Of a stretch of 6,030 nt of DNA, positions 1-5,564 are shown in pieces; positions within the stretch are counted from its first letter, which is position 1, and each line of letters opens with the position of its first letter. The position numbers and the translations under genes were made by a program. A model generated the notes under the pieces. The model searched no databases. It saw only the letters and a list, made by a program, of their open reading frames with translations, and was not told the origin of the DNA. Source of the stretch: JAEUMY01 sp031394355 (GTDB taxonomy: Bacteria; Pseudomonadota; Gammaproteobacteria; Burkholderiales; Usitatibacteraceae); the NCBI GenBank assembly GCA_031394355.1, contig JANNSU010000004.1:1-6030 (forward strand). Reading direction: 5' to 3'.

Positions 1-210
1 TACTACGTCAAGGAGGCGGCCGCCGCGCGCGGCAAGGCCGAGGACCACCGCAAGATGGGCAAGGGCTACGCGTCGTGGCCGGCCGGCGGCCGCGGCAGTG
101 GCGGCGGAGGCAGCTGGGCCGCCCATTGCAACGCATCGGCGGCGAGCTACGAGGACATCGCCAAGCGCTACGACGCCATGGCGACCGAGCATCGCCAGAT
201 GGCCAAGTGA
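1..210 (+). CDS. C-terminal part of small helical hypothetical protein (5' end outside window)
   Basis: Frame 1 is open from the first base and ends with TGA at 208-210, giving 69 visible residues. The start and any signal peptide lie outside the window. The segment has two similar helical stretches, one with KAEDHRKMGKGY and one with YDAMATEHRQMAK, separated by a Gly/Ser-rich linker (about residues 29-38) and a WAAHC motif. The regular spacing of Tyr, Ala, His and Met suggests an amphipathic helical hairpin. I recall similar short exported proteins of unknown function in Burkholderiales, but I cannot name a family. It lies upstream of, and co-directional with, the DUF411 and multicopper oxidase genes, so a role in envelope metal handling is plausible but unproven. 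His, Met and the single Cys could bind metal; this is inference. The AAGGAGG at 9-15 lies inside the coding frame and precedes no obvious start. Confidence 0.72.
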   Translation, partial: YYVKEAAAARGKAEDHRKMGKGYASWPAGGRGSGGGGSWAAHCNASAASYEDIAKRYDAMATEHRQMAK

Positions 211-223
211 ACCTTTGCGACCG

Positions 224-258
224 TCCGGGTGCGGCCAGTTCACACCCGGAGCCCTTTT
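224..258 (+). terminator. Possible weak intrinsic terminator after the first gene
   Basis: A perfect 8-bp GC-rich stem (TCCGGGTG at 224-231 pairing with CACCCGGA at 243-250, 11-nt loop) begins 14 nt after the stop codon of the upstream gene. It is followed by GCCC and a run of four T (255-258). The T-tract is short and not adjacent to the stem, so termination may be partial, and readthrough into the DUF411 gene is possible. Confidence 0.4.
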
Positions 259-288
259 GCCACCGCCGCTGCCAAAGGCGGCGCTGGC
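259..288 (+). other. Second hairpin in the leader of the DUF411 gene
   Basis: GCCA-C-CGCCGC (259-269) pairs with GCGGCG-C-TGGC (278-288), giving an 11-position stem with one C/C mismatch and an 8-nt loop (TGCCAAAG). It directly follows the first hairpin and ends 9 nt before the GAGG ribosome-binding site at 298-301. There is no T-tract after it, so it is not a classical terminator. It could be an mRNA-stabilising or translation-modulating leader structure, or a short extragenic repeat; I cannot tell which. Confidence 0.4.
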
Positions 289-309
289 CTACCCCTTGAG
301 GAATACAAC

Positions 310-765
310 ATGATCCGACGTTCTTTTCTATGGAGTGCAGCGGCGCTCGCGGCCATGGCCGCCGTGCCCACCCTCGCCGCAACGAAGCTGCCCGAGCTGG
401 AGGTGTTCAAAAGCCCCTATTGCGGCTGTTGTGGCGCCTGGATCGAACACATGAAGGCCGCGGGTTTTGCGATCAAGGTGACACCCGTGACGGACACTTC
501 CGCGACGCGCAAGCGGCTGGGTCTTGCGGAGCGCTATGCGAGCTGCCACACGTCAACGATCGGCGGTTACGTCCTGGAGGGTCACATCCCGGCTGCTGAG
601 GTGAAGCGTCTTCTGGCCATGAAACCAAAGGCCCTCGGCTTGGCTGCCCCGGGCATGCCGGCGGCCTCTCCGGGTATGGACACGCCTGGGCGCAAGGATC
701 CGTATGACGTGCTGCTCGTCGGCACGGAAGGGCAATCCAGAGTCTTTGCGACCTACCCCAAGTAG
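310..765 (+). CDS. DUF411 family protein, exported, CxCC metal-binding motif
   Basis: This is a 151-aa protein of the DUF411 family, which often occurs beside copper-resistance genes and has no settled biochemical role. Residues 1-24 form a signal peptide: MIRR, a hydrophobic Ala/Leu-rich stretch, then cleavage near LAA-TK. The mature part opens with a thioredoxin-like strand (LEVFKSPYCGCCGAW), in which C38, C40 and C41 form the CxCC motif. A further conserved Cys lies in ASCHTS (C79), followed by GGYVLEGHIPA with H92. These thiols and His residues are the likely Cu or other metal ligands. The C-terminal part has a Pro/Gly/Met linker (about 114-124) and ends in a YDVLLV strand. The ATG at 310 is chosen because GAGG (298-301) sits 8 nt upstream and the signal peptide starts there; the upstream GTG at 229 would add an unlikely leader. 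It is followed after 55 bp by the multicopper oxidase, probably in one operon. Family assignment is firm; function is inferred from context. Confidence 0.9.
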   Translation: MIRRSFLWSAAALAAMAAVPTLAATKLPELEVFKSPYCGCCGAWIEHMKAAGFAIKVTPVTDTSATRKRLGLAERYASCHTSTIGGYVLEGHIPAAEVKRLLAMKPKALGLAAPGMPAASPGMDTPGRKDPYDVLLVGTEGQSRVFATYPK

Positions 766-820
766 CGCATGTACTGACTACCTCACCTGACTGACACTGA
801 TCGACCTCTCTGGAGCGGCC

Positions 821-2368
821 ATGAACGTATCACTGACAACGGCAGGCAAGTGGATCGACGAACGCCGGCGAATGCTGCTCCTGGGCGCAGCCGGCGCGTC
901 GCTCGCGCAACTCTCGGGCTGCGGGGGTGGCGGCATGTCGTCGATGATGGGTCAGGGTGTCACCACGCCTCTCGTCGATCCGGCCGCTGGCGCCGCTGCT
1001 GAGCGCATCCTGCCCATCATTCAGCAGGACACCGGGGTGGCGGACGGCAGCGGGGGACGGCAGTTCGCATTGACCGTCCAGCGGGGCATTTCGCAGATCC
1101 TGAGCGGCATCAACACGCCCACACTGGGCTACAACGGCGCGCTGCTGGGTCCCGCCCTTCGCTTGCGCACCGGCGAGCGAACCACGATTCGGGTGCGCAA
1201 CGATCTGGACGAGATCACCACGGCGCACTGGCATGGCCTGGTGATCCCGCCGGAGGTCGACGGCGGCCCACACCAGCCCATTGCGCCGGGCGCTACCTGG
1301 GAGGCAAGCTTCACGGTCGCGAACCCGGCCTCCACCTGCTGGTTCCACCCTCATGCCCACGGGAGCACCGGACGGCAGGTGGTGTCCGGCCTGGCCGGTC
1401 TGCTGATCATCGACGACGGCTCCGTCGCGCCGACGGTGTTGCCCGACTCCTGGGGCGTCGATGACCTGGCGCTGGTGCTGCAGGACAAACGTTTCACGGC
1501 AGACGGAAGGATCGACTACGCGCTCACGGCCAACGATCAGCTCGTTGGCTACGCCGGCGATCGGCTTCTGGTGAACGGAATGTTCGGCCCGACGTGGCGG
1601 GCACCTCGGCAATGGGTCCGTTTGCGACTGCTGAACGGCTGCAATGCGCGAATCCTGGTGCTGCGACTGAGCGATGCAACGCCAATGCTGCAGATCGCCA
1701 ACGAAGGTGGCGTGCTCGCCGCCCCGTTGGCACGCAGCACTCTAACGCTGGCCCCCGGCGAACGTGCCGAGGTCCTGGTCAACTTCGGCACCGCCAATGC
1801 CGGCCAGGTGACCCGGCTGCTGGCCAGCACGGCCGGGGGCGGCATGGGGATGGGCATGGGTATGGGCGCAGGGCCGGACACCGAGGTCACGGCATTGACG
1901 ATGCGCGCCGACCTGCCCCGCCAGCCCGGCGCGATGTCGTCACCACCCACCCGGCTGTCACCTGCGCCGGCCGTCTCGGTCGGTCCGGGTGCCACGGTCA
2001 GGACCTTCAGCCTCGACGGGGGGATGATGGGTAGCCGTTTCACCATCAACGGTCGACGATTCGACATCGGCCGCATCGACCTGGCCGTGCCGGCGGGTGC
2101 GGTCGAGGTCTGGCGCTTTGTCAACGCCACCGGCATGGCCCACCCGATGCATGTGCATGGGGTCCGCATGACGCTGCTCTCGCGTGACGGCAGCACGCCG
2201 GCCACTCACGAGCAAGGCCTGCGGGATACCTTCGTCGTGGATGCGATGCAGACCATCAGCGTCGCGGTACAGACGCCTGTCGTGGCGTCGTCGGTACCGC
2301 TCATGTTCCACTGCCACATCCTCGAACACGAGGACGCCGGCATGATGGGGCAGTTCATCACCGCCTGA
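821..2368 (+). CDS. CueO-like multicopper oxidase, Tat/lipoprotein-type signal
   Basis: This 515-aa protein is a three-domain multicopper oxidase, expected to oxidise Cu(I) to the less toxic Cu(II) in the envelope. All four ligand motifs are visible: HWHG (H136, H138), HPHAHGSTG (H176, H178, H180), HPMHVHG (H441, H444, H446) and HCHILEHEDAGMM (H497, C498, H499, H503, axial M508). The sequence after the first motif, IPPEVDGGP, resembles CueO, and the length matches CueO (about 516 aa). The N-terminus has ERRRMLLLGAAG, a twin-arginine-like region, and LSGC, a lipobox with C34 as the putative lipidated Cys. Tat export with membrane anchoring is therefore likely. Met-rich patches occur at 39-43 (MSSMM), 342-348 (alternating Met/Gly) and 402-403; CueO also has a Met-rich Cu(I)-binding insert, though a longer one. 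The start is supported by GGAG (812-815), 5 nt upstream. The laccase-like PcoA/CopA class is less likely given the CueO-type motifs. Confidence 0.93.
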   Translation: MNVSLTTAGKWIDERRRMLLLGAAGASLAQLSGCGGGGMSSMMGQGVTTPLVDPAAGAAAERILPIIQQDTGVADGSGGRQFALTVQRGISQILSGINTPTLGYNGALLGPALRLRTGERTTIRVRNDLDEITTAHWHGLVIPPEVDGGPHQPIAPGATWEASFTVANPASTCWFHPHAHGSTGRQVVSGLAGLLIIDDGSVAPTVLPDSWGVDDLALVLQDKRFTADGRIDYALTANDQLVGYAGDRLLVNGMFGPTWRAPRQWVRLRLLNGCNARILVLRLSDATPMLQIANEGGVLAAPLARSTLTLAPGERAEVLVNFGTANAGQVTRLLASTAGGGMGMGMGMGAGPDTEVTALTMRADLPRQPGAMSSPPTRLSPAPAVSVGPGATVRTFSLDGGMMGSRFTINGRRFDIGRIDLAVPAGAVEVWRFVNATGMAHPMHVHGVRMTLLSRDGSTPATHEQGLRDTFVVDAMQTISVAVQTPVVASSVPLMFHCHILEHEDAGMMGQFITA

Positions 2369-2406
2369 CCGCACACCCTCGGTGGGTTGACCAAAACCCG
2401 CTCCGT

Positions 2407-2432
2407 GCAGCACGTTTAAACGGTGATGCTGC
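2407..2432. other. Hairpin in the convergent gap between oxidase and YHS genes
   Basis: The 98-bp gap (2369-2466) separates two converging transcription units. GCAGCA (2407-2412) pairs with TGCTGC (2427-2432), and the loop contains the perfect palindrome CGTTTAAACG (2413-2422). A second small stem, GGGTT/AACCC, lies a little upstream around 2382-2399. Neither is followed by a clear T-tract on either strand, so a bidirectional terminator is possible but not demonstrated. Confidence 0.25.
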
Positions 2433-2466
2433 GAGAATGTTCAGCCGCGATCCGGCCGCTTCCTGT

Positions 2467-2658
2467 TCATACGGAGATCGCCCCTGGGGTTGCCTCGACA
2501 ACAGGCGGTGCGGGCGGCGCGGGATCGGCGTACCGCCTTGGCTCGGCAGTGAACTTGGCCCGGCACTTCGCGCTGCAGAAGCAGTACGGCCAACCCACTT
2601 GCTCGGCATGGTGCGGCGACTGTTCGGTAACCGTCATGCCGCAGACCGGATCATTCAC
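2467..2658 (-). CDS. YHS-domain metal-binding protein (intact ORF, possibly the 3' half of a frameshifted gene)
   Basis: The ORF encodes 63 aa with a complete YHS-type motif: DPVCGMTV (C6) near the N-terminus, then YCFCSAKCRAKFTAEPRRY (C26, C28, C32). It ends in a Pro/Ala-rich tail. YHS domains occur at the N-terminus of many P1B ATPases and as small stand-alone proteins, where the Cys residues bind Cu or other soft metals. Here it lies downstream of copA in the same orientation, so it may serve as a detached metal-binding domain or chaperone. The only start in this frame after the preceding stop is GTG at 2658, with AGG directly abutting it and no properly spaced Shine-Dalgarno site. The frame is open for 38 codons further upstream and encodes a natural-looking His/Asp/Glu-bearing linker (HDSADGNAHEDGQGHE). 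The true protein may therefore begin in the His-rich ORF upstream and be split by a one-base indel. Domain call is firm; gene boundaries are not. Confidence 0.78.
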   Translation of the reverse strand: MNDPVCGMTVTEQSPHHAEQVGWPYCFCSAKCRAKFTAEPRRYADPAPPAPPVVEATPGAISV

Positions 2659-2804
2659 CTGCGCGGCATTCGCGGACCGGGCCGTGCGCTCGTGTCCCTG
2701 CCCATCCTCATGCGCGTTGCCATCGGCACTGTCGTGGGGTGCGAATGTGCATCGGCGGGCCTGCTGCCGTGCGAGTGGCCTTCATGGCCGGCGTATGACT
2801 TCAT
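2655..2804 (-). CDS. His-rich short ORF, probable 5' half of the YHS gene
   Basis: From ATG at 2804 this frame gives 49 aa. The first 23 residues are His-rich (MKSYAGHEGHSHG, then ADAHSHP; H8, H10, H12, H20, H22), typical of N-terminal metal-binding tails in copper ATPases and YHS proteins. After the C4 run at 2736-2739 the composition changes abruptly to a Met/Arg-rich, non-descript tail, as expected for out-of-frame reading. The alternative frame from that point carries more His and acidic residues and runs straight into the YHS domain. The start at 2804 is preferred over ATG 2810 because a weak AGAG (2812-2815) is 7 nt upstream of 2804 and only 1 nt upstream of 2810. Its stop overlaps the GTG of the YHS ORF (GTGA, 2655-2658). 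It may be a real coupled small protein or half of a broken gene. I favour the latter. Confidence 0.45.
   Translation of the reverse strand: MKSYAGHEGHSHGSRPADAHSHPTTVPMATRMRMGRDTSARPGPRMPRR
2736..2739 (-). other. Apparent one-base frameshift site in a C4 run
   Basis: On the minus strand the run CCCC lies between the His-rich frame and the YHS frame. Adding one C here would join them as HSHP-HDSADGNAHEDGQGHE into the YHS domain, giving a single protein of about 112 aa from ATG 2804. A homopolymer slip, sequencing error, real mutation or ribosomal slippage could all produce this. It cannot be resolved from the sequence alone. Confidence 0.5.
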
Positions 2805-2872
2805 GTCCATGCTCTGTGCATCTCGGTTTGTTGAACCGCCCCGCCGCGGTTGAATTGCTCGGCGCTGTTCAT
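2801..2872 (-). CDS. 23-codon ORF overlapping the copA stop codon
   Basis: ATG at 2872-2870 overlaps the copA TGA (2871-2869) as ATGA, and the ORF runs 23 codons (MNSAEQFNRGGAVQQTEMHR and three more residues) to TGA at 2803-2801. That stop in turn overlaps the ATG of the His-rich ORF as ATGA. A GGAAAGG sequence (2882-2888) lies 9 nt upstream of the start, inside the copA coding end, so ribosomes could initiate here. The peptide has no recognisable domain. It could be a coupling device between copA and the downstream ORFs, a degenerate N-terminal remnant of the His-rich protein, or chance. Confidence 0.25.
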   Translation of the reverse strand: MNSAEQFNRGGAVQQTEMHRAWT

Positions 2873-5346
2873 CGCGGGGCACCTTTCCAGCGCCGCAGCA
2901 GCAGCGCGTTGCTGACCACGCTGACACTGCTGAAAGCCATCGCCGCGCCCGCGATCACCGGGTTCAGCAAGCCGAGCGCCGCCAGCGGAACGCCCACCAC
3001 GTTGTAGATGAAAGCCCAGAACAGGTTCTGCCGGATCTTGGCGTAGGTGCGGCGCGAGATGTCGACGGCGTCGGCCACCAGCGCCGGGTCGCCGCGCATC
3101 AGCGTGATGCCGGCCGTGTGCATGGCCACATCGGTGCCGGTGGACATGGCGATGCCGACGTCGGCAATCGCCAGCGCGGGCGCGTCGTTGATGCCGTCGC
3201 CGACCATGGCGACGCGTTCGCCACCGGTCTTCAGCTTCGCCACGATGTCGGCCTTGTGCTCGGGCAACACGTCGGCATGCACATCGGTGATGCCCAGCGC
3301 CTGCGCCACCCCTTTTGCACTGCCCGCGTTGTCGCCAGTGATGAGCACCGAGCGAATGCCCATTTTCTGCAACGCGCTGACGGCCGCTGCGGCGCTGGCC
3401 TTCGGGGCGTCGCCGAAAGCCAGCAGACCCAACAGACGGGGCACGGCCGGAGCCTCCGCCGACGCAGTCGTTGGCCGATCAGACGGCACCTCTGCCAGCC
3501 AAGACACCGTGCAGCCGCGCGCCTGCCATTCAGCCGCCGCCGCAGCTAGCGCCGTCATATCGACGTTCAACTCCTGCATGAAACGGCTGCTGCCCAGACG
3601 CAGTTCGCGGCCCTGGACGAGTGCCGCGACACCGCGGCCCGACACGGCACGAACGGCCGTTGCCGGCGCGATCACAAGCCCTTCGCTTCTTGCCGTGTTC
3701 ATCACGGCCGAAGCCAGTGGATGCTCGCTGCCGGCCTGCACCGCAGCGCTGGCCGACAGCAGCGCGGCCCGGTCGATCGATGCCGAGGTTGCGGATGTCG
3801 GCACGGCTGCCATCAGTTCCGGCTTGCCGACGGTCAAGGTGCCGGTCTTGTCGAAGGCCACCACCGTCACGCCATGCGCCACTTCCAAAGCCTCGGCATC
3901 CTTGATGAGGATGCCCACTTTGGCGGCTGCACCGGTGCCCACCATGATGGCCGTTGGCGTAGCCAGGCCCAAGGCACAGGGGCAGGCGATCACCAACACC
4001 GCCACGGCGTTCAGGATGGCCGCCTCCCAGTCGCCCGTGTTCAAGCCCCAGCCGAGTACGGTGACCAACGCGATGACGATCACCACCGGCACGAAGACCG
4101 CGCTCACCCGGTCCACGAGCCGCTGGATGGGTGCCTTCTTGGCCTGTGCCGATTCGACCAGACGTACGATGCGCGCCAGCGTCGATTCGGCACCCACCGC
4201 GGTCGTTTGCACCACCAGCAGGCCTTCGCCGTTGACCGCGCCGCCGGTGACCTTGTCGCCGCCGTGCTTGGCCACCGGCAGGCTCTCACCCGTGATCAGC
4301 GATTCATCGACGTCGCTGCTACCCTCCATCACCTGGCCGTCCACTGGCACGCGTTCGCCGGGGCGCACGACCACGAGGTCGCCGACGCGAACCAACGCGG
4401 CCGGCACCTCGGTATCGACGCCGTCCCTGCGCACGCGGGCGGTCTCGGGGCGCAATGCATTCAGCGCCCGGATCGCCTCGGTTGTCTGGCGCTTGGCGCG
4501 CGTTTCCATCCACTTGCCCAGCAGCACCAGCGTGATGACCACGGCCGAGGCTTCGAAATACAACTGCATGCTCTGGTTGCCATAGCGCAGCAGTTGCACC
4601 AGGCTCAGGCCGTAGCCGGCGCTGGTGCCCAGGGCGACCAGCAAGTCCATGTTGCCGCTGCCCGCTCTGAGGGCCTTCCACCCCGCACGGTAGAAGCGCG
4701 CGCCCAGCCAGAACTGCACCGGCGTGGCCAGTGCAAGCTGAATCCAGCCCGGCAGCATCCAGTGCTGGCCGAACAGCAGGCCGATCATCGGCAGCACCAG
4801 CGGCGCCGAAAGGGCAGCAGCGACCGCCACGGGCCACCATTCCGCAGATCGCCGGGTGGCCCCGCCGGCGCCAGCGTCCGCCACGGATTCGGCGTGTCGC
4901 GGCGTCGCCACGTAGCCCGCGCGCTCCACTGCGGCAACGAGCGCCGCCTCGTCGATCTGGCGAGTGGCCAGCGTGACGGATGCGGACTCGGTGGCCAGGT
5001 TGACCTCGGCCCGCACTACGCCCGGCACGCGCAGCAGGGCCTTCTCGACGCGCGAAACGCACGACGCGCAGGTCATCCCGTCGATGGCCAGCGTCACGCT
5101 GCTTTCGCCGACGGTGTAACCCGCCTTCTCAATCGCCAAGCGAAGGTCTGCCAGGCCAATGCCCGGTGCCGACCGGACGCTGGCCGCCTCGGTCGCCAGA
5201 TTCACGCTGGCCTCGACGACGCCGGGCATCTTTTGCAAGGCGCGCTCTACGCGTGCCACGCACGACGCGCAGGTCATGCCCTCGATGGGCAGGCTCCAGT
5301 CGAGCAGGGCGCCTGGTTTGGTGATGGGTGCAGTGACAGCGTTCAT
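2869..5346 (-). CDS. copA: Cu(I)-exporting P1B-1 ATPase CopA
   Basis: This 825-aa protein is an inner-membrane heavy-metal ATPase that pumps Cu(I) out of the cytosol using ATP. Two HMA domains (about 17-80 and 84-147) each carry GMTCASC (C26/C29 and C93/C96). Membrane helices begin near residue 171. The actuator domain has TGES (352-355). The transmembrane metal site has CPC (C455, P456, C457), followed by the phosphorylation motif DKTGT (D499). The nucleotide-binding domain has SEHP (H542), and the hinge has TGDN and GDGIND (716-721). The late helices carry YN (Y781, N782) and MxxSS (M803, S806-S807), the ligand set of Cu(I)-specific P1B-1 pumps. Length and domain order are normal. An Ala/Pro/Thr-rich insert near 619-635 is slightly unusual. 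ATG 5346 is chosen because an in-frame TTG at 5421 would lie at the -10 element of the CueR-type promoter. No clear Shine-Dalgarno site precedes 5346. CopZ is encoded divergently across a 218-bp regulatory gap. Confidence 0.96.
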   Translation of the reverse strand: MNAVTAPITKPGALLDWSLPIEGMTCASCVARVERALQKMPGVVEASVNLATEAASVRSAPGIGLADLRLAIEKAGYTVGESSVTLAIDGMTCASCVSRVEKALLRVPGVVRAEVNLATESASVTLATRQIDEAALVAAVERAGYVATPRHAESVADAGAGGATRRSAEWWPVAVAAALSAPLVLPMIGLLFGQHWMLPGWIQLALATPVQFWLGARFYRAGWKALRAGSGNMDLLVALGTSAGYGLSLVQLLRYGNQSMQLYFEASAVVITLVLLGKWMETRAKRQTTEAIRALNALRPETARVRRDGVDTEVPAALVRVGDLVVVRPGERVPVDGQVMEGSSDVDESLITGESLPVAKHGGDKVTGGAVNGEGLLVVQTTAVGAESTLARIVRLVESAQAKKAPIQRLVDRVSAVFVPVVIVIALVTVLGWGLNTGDWEAAILNAVAVLVIACPCALGLATPTAIMVGTGAAAKVGILIKDAEALEVAHGVTVVAFDKTGTLTVGKPELMAAVPTSATSASIDRAALLSASAAVQAGSEHPLASAVMNTARSEGLVIAPATAVRAVSGRGVAALVQGRELRLGSSRFMQELNVDMTALAAAAAEWQARGCTVSWLAEVPSDRPTTASAEAPAVPRLLGLLAFGDAPKASAAAAVSALQKMGIRSVLITGDNAGSAKGVAQALGITDVHADVLPEHKADIVAKLKTGGERVAMVGDGINDAPALAIADVGIAMSTGTDVAMHTAGITLMRGDPALVADAVDISRRTYAKIRQNLFWAFIYNVVGVPLAALGLLNPVIAGAAMAFSSVSVVSNALLLRRWKGAPR
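5057..5277 (-). repeat. Tandem HMA-domain repeat within copA
   Basis: The two HMA domains of CopA are internal repeats at both levels. An identical 20-nt block encoding MTCASCV and flanking codons occurs at 5057-5076 and again at 5258-5277, exactly 201 bp (67 codons) apart. The proteins are also alike outside the motif (RVE.AL...PGVV.A.VNLATE). Two HMA domains are common in bacterial CopA, so this reflects domain duplication rather than a mobile repeat. Confidence 0.8.
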
Positions 5347-5423
5347 GGTGTGCGGCAGTGGTTGCGGTCCGCTTGCAAGGCATTCACGATGCAGTCGACA
5401 GGCCGACGATTGAATATGCAAAC

Positions 5424-5454
5424 AGTCTCAAGCTTTCCATCATGGGAATGTCAA
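5424..5454 (-). promoter_or_regulatory. CueR/MerR-type promoter-operator of copA
   Basis: On the minus strand, TTGACA (-35, 5449-5454) and GAGACT (-10, 5424-5429) are separated by exactly 19 bp, the over-long spacer typical of MerR-family activation. A 21-bp dyad (5431-5451; arms ACATTCCCAT and ATGGAAAGCT around a central G) is centred in the spacer, with 7 of 10 arm positions symmetric. It matches position by position the layout I recall for the E. coli copA promoter (TTGACC, then TTCCCC...GGAAGG). Transcription should begin near 5417, leaving a leader of about 70 nt before ATG 5346. A Cu(I)-sensing CueR homologue is the expected activator. Confidence 0.82.
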
Positions 5455-5505
5455 GAGAATTGCGTCGGAACACCCTTCAGCCAGCAGGGTCAGCGACATG
5501 CGCAC

Positions 5506-5536
5506 GTGACCCTACCACCGTGGCAAGGTCGACCAT
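5506..5536 (+). promoter_or_regulatory. CueR/MerR-type promoter-operator of copZ
   Basis: GTGACC (-35, 5506-5511) and GACCAT (-10, 5531-5536) are separated by exactly 19 bp. The spacer contains a near-perfect 21-bp dyad at 5509-5529: arms ACCCTACCAC and GTGGCAAGGT around a central C, symmetric at 8 of 10 positions. This is the classic CueR-like ACCTTGCC...GGCAAGGT form. Expected transcription start is near 5543, giving a leader of about 20 nt that contains the ribosome-binding site of the GTG-started copZ. Confidence 0.8.
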
Positions 5537-5553
5537 GATCGTTCCAACATCTC

Positions 5554-5558
5554 AAGGA
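5554..5558 (+). promoter_or_regulatory. Ribosome-binding site that fixes the copZ start
   Basis: AAGGA lies 6 nt upstream of GTG 5565. The competing ATG at 5535 overlaps the -10 element of the CueR-type promoter and would not be on that transcript. The GTG is therefore the better start. Confidence 0.7.
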
Positions 5559-5564
5559 ACACCC

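Noticed and set aside
229..309. Upstream GTG start extending the DUF411 protein
   Set aside because: The extension lies in the hairpin spacer, lacks a ribosome-binding site and would bury the signal peptide; ATG 310 has GAGG at 8 nt.
830..1612. Minus-strand ORF (260 codons) opposite the multicopper oxidase
   Set aside because: Shadow of a gene with all copper-ligand motifs intact; no recognisable domain or ribosome-binding site.
2811..2927. Upstream extension of the His-rich frame into the end of copA
   Set aside because: The added residues (Cys/Arg-rich) come from out-of-frame reading of the copA C-terminus; the His-rich character begins only after 2804.
2423..3007. Plus-strand ORFs across the YHS and copA 3' region
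   Set aside because: They are antisense to the YHS Cys motif and to the copA end, and show no domain of their own.
3047..4585. Long plus-strand ORF (512 codons) opposite copA
   Set aside because: It is antisense to a full set of P-type ATPase motifs. Its composition (Ser/Thr/Ala-rich, no domain) is typical of shadow frames in GC-rich DNA.
5347..5421. N-terminal extension of CopA from TTG 5421
   Set aside because: The TTG sits beside the -10 element, upstream of the expected transcription start, and the added residues have no CopA-like character.
3721..5538. Longer plus-strand ORF (605 codons) covering the 5' half of copA and the regulatory gap
   Set aside because: His/Arg/Gln/Ala-rich translation without domains, antisense to conserved HMA and CPC motifs, and running through both CueR-type promoters.
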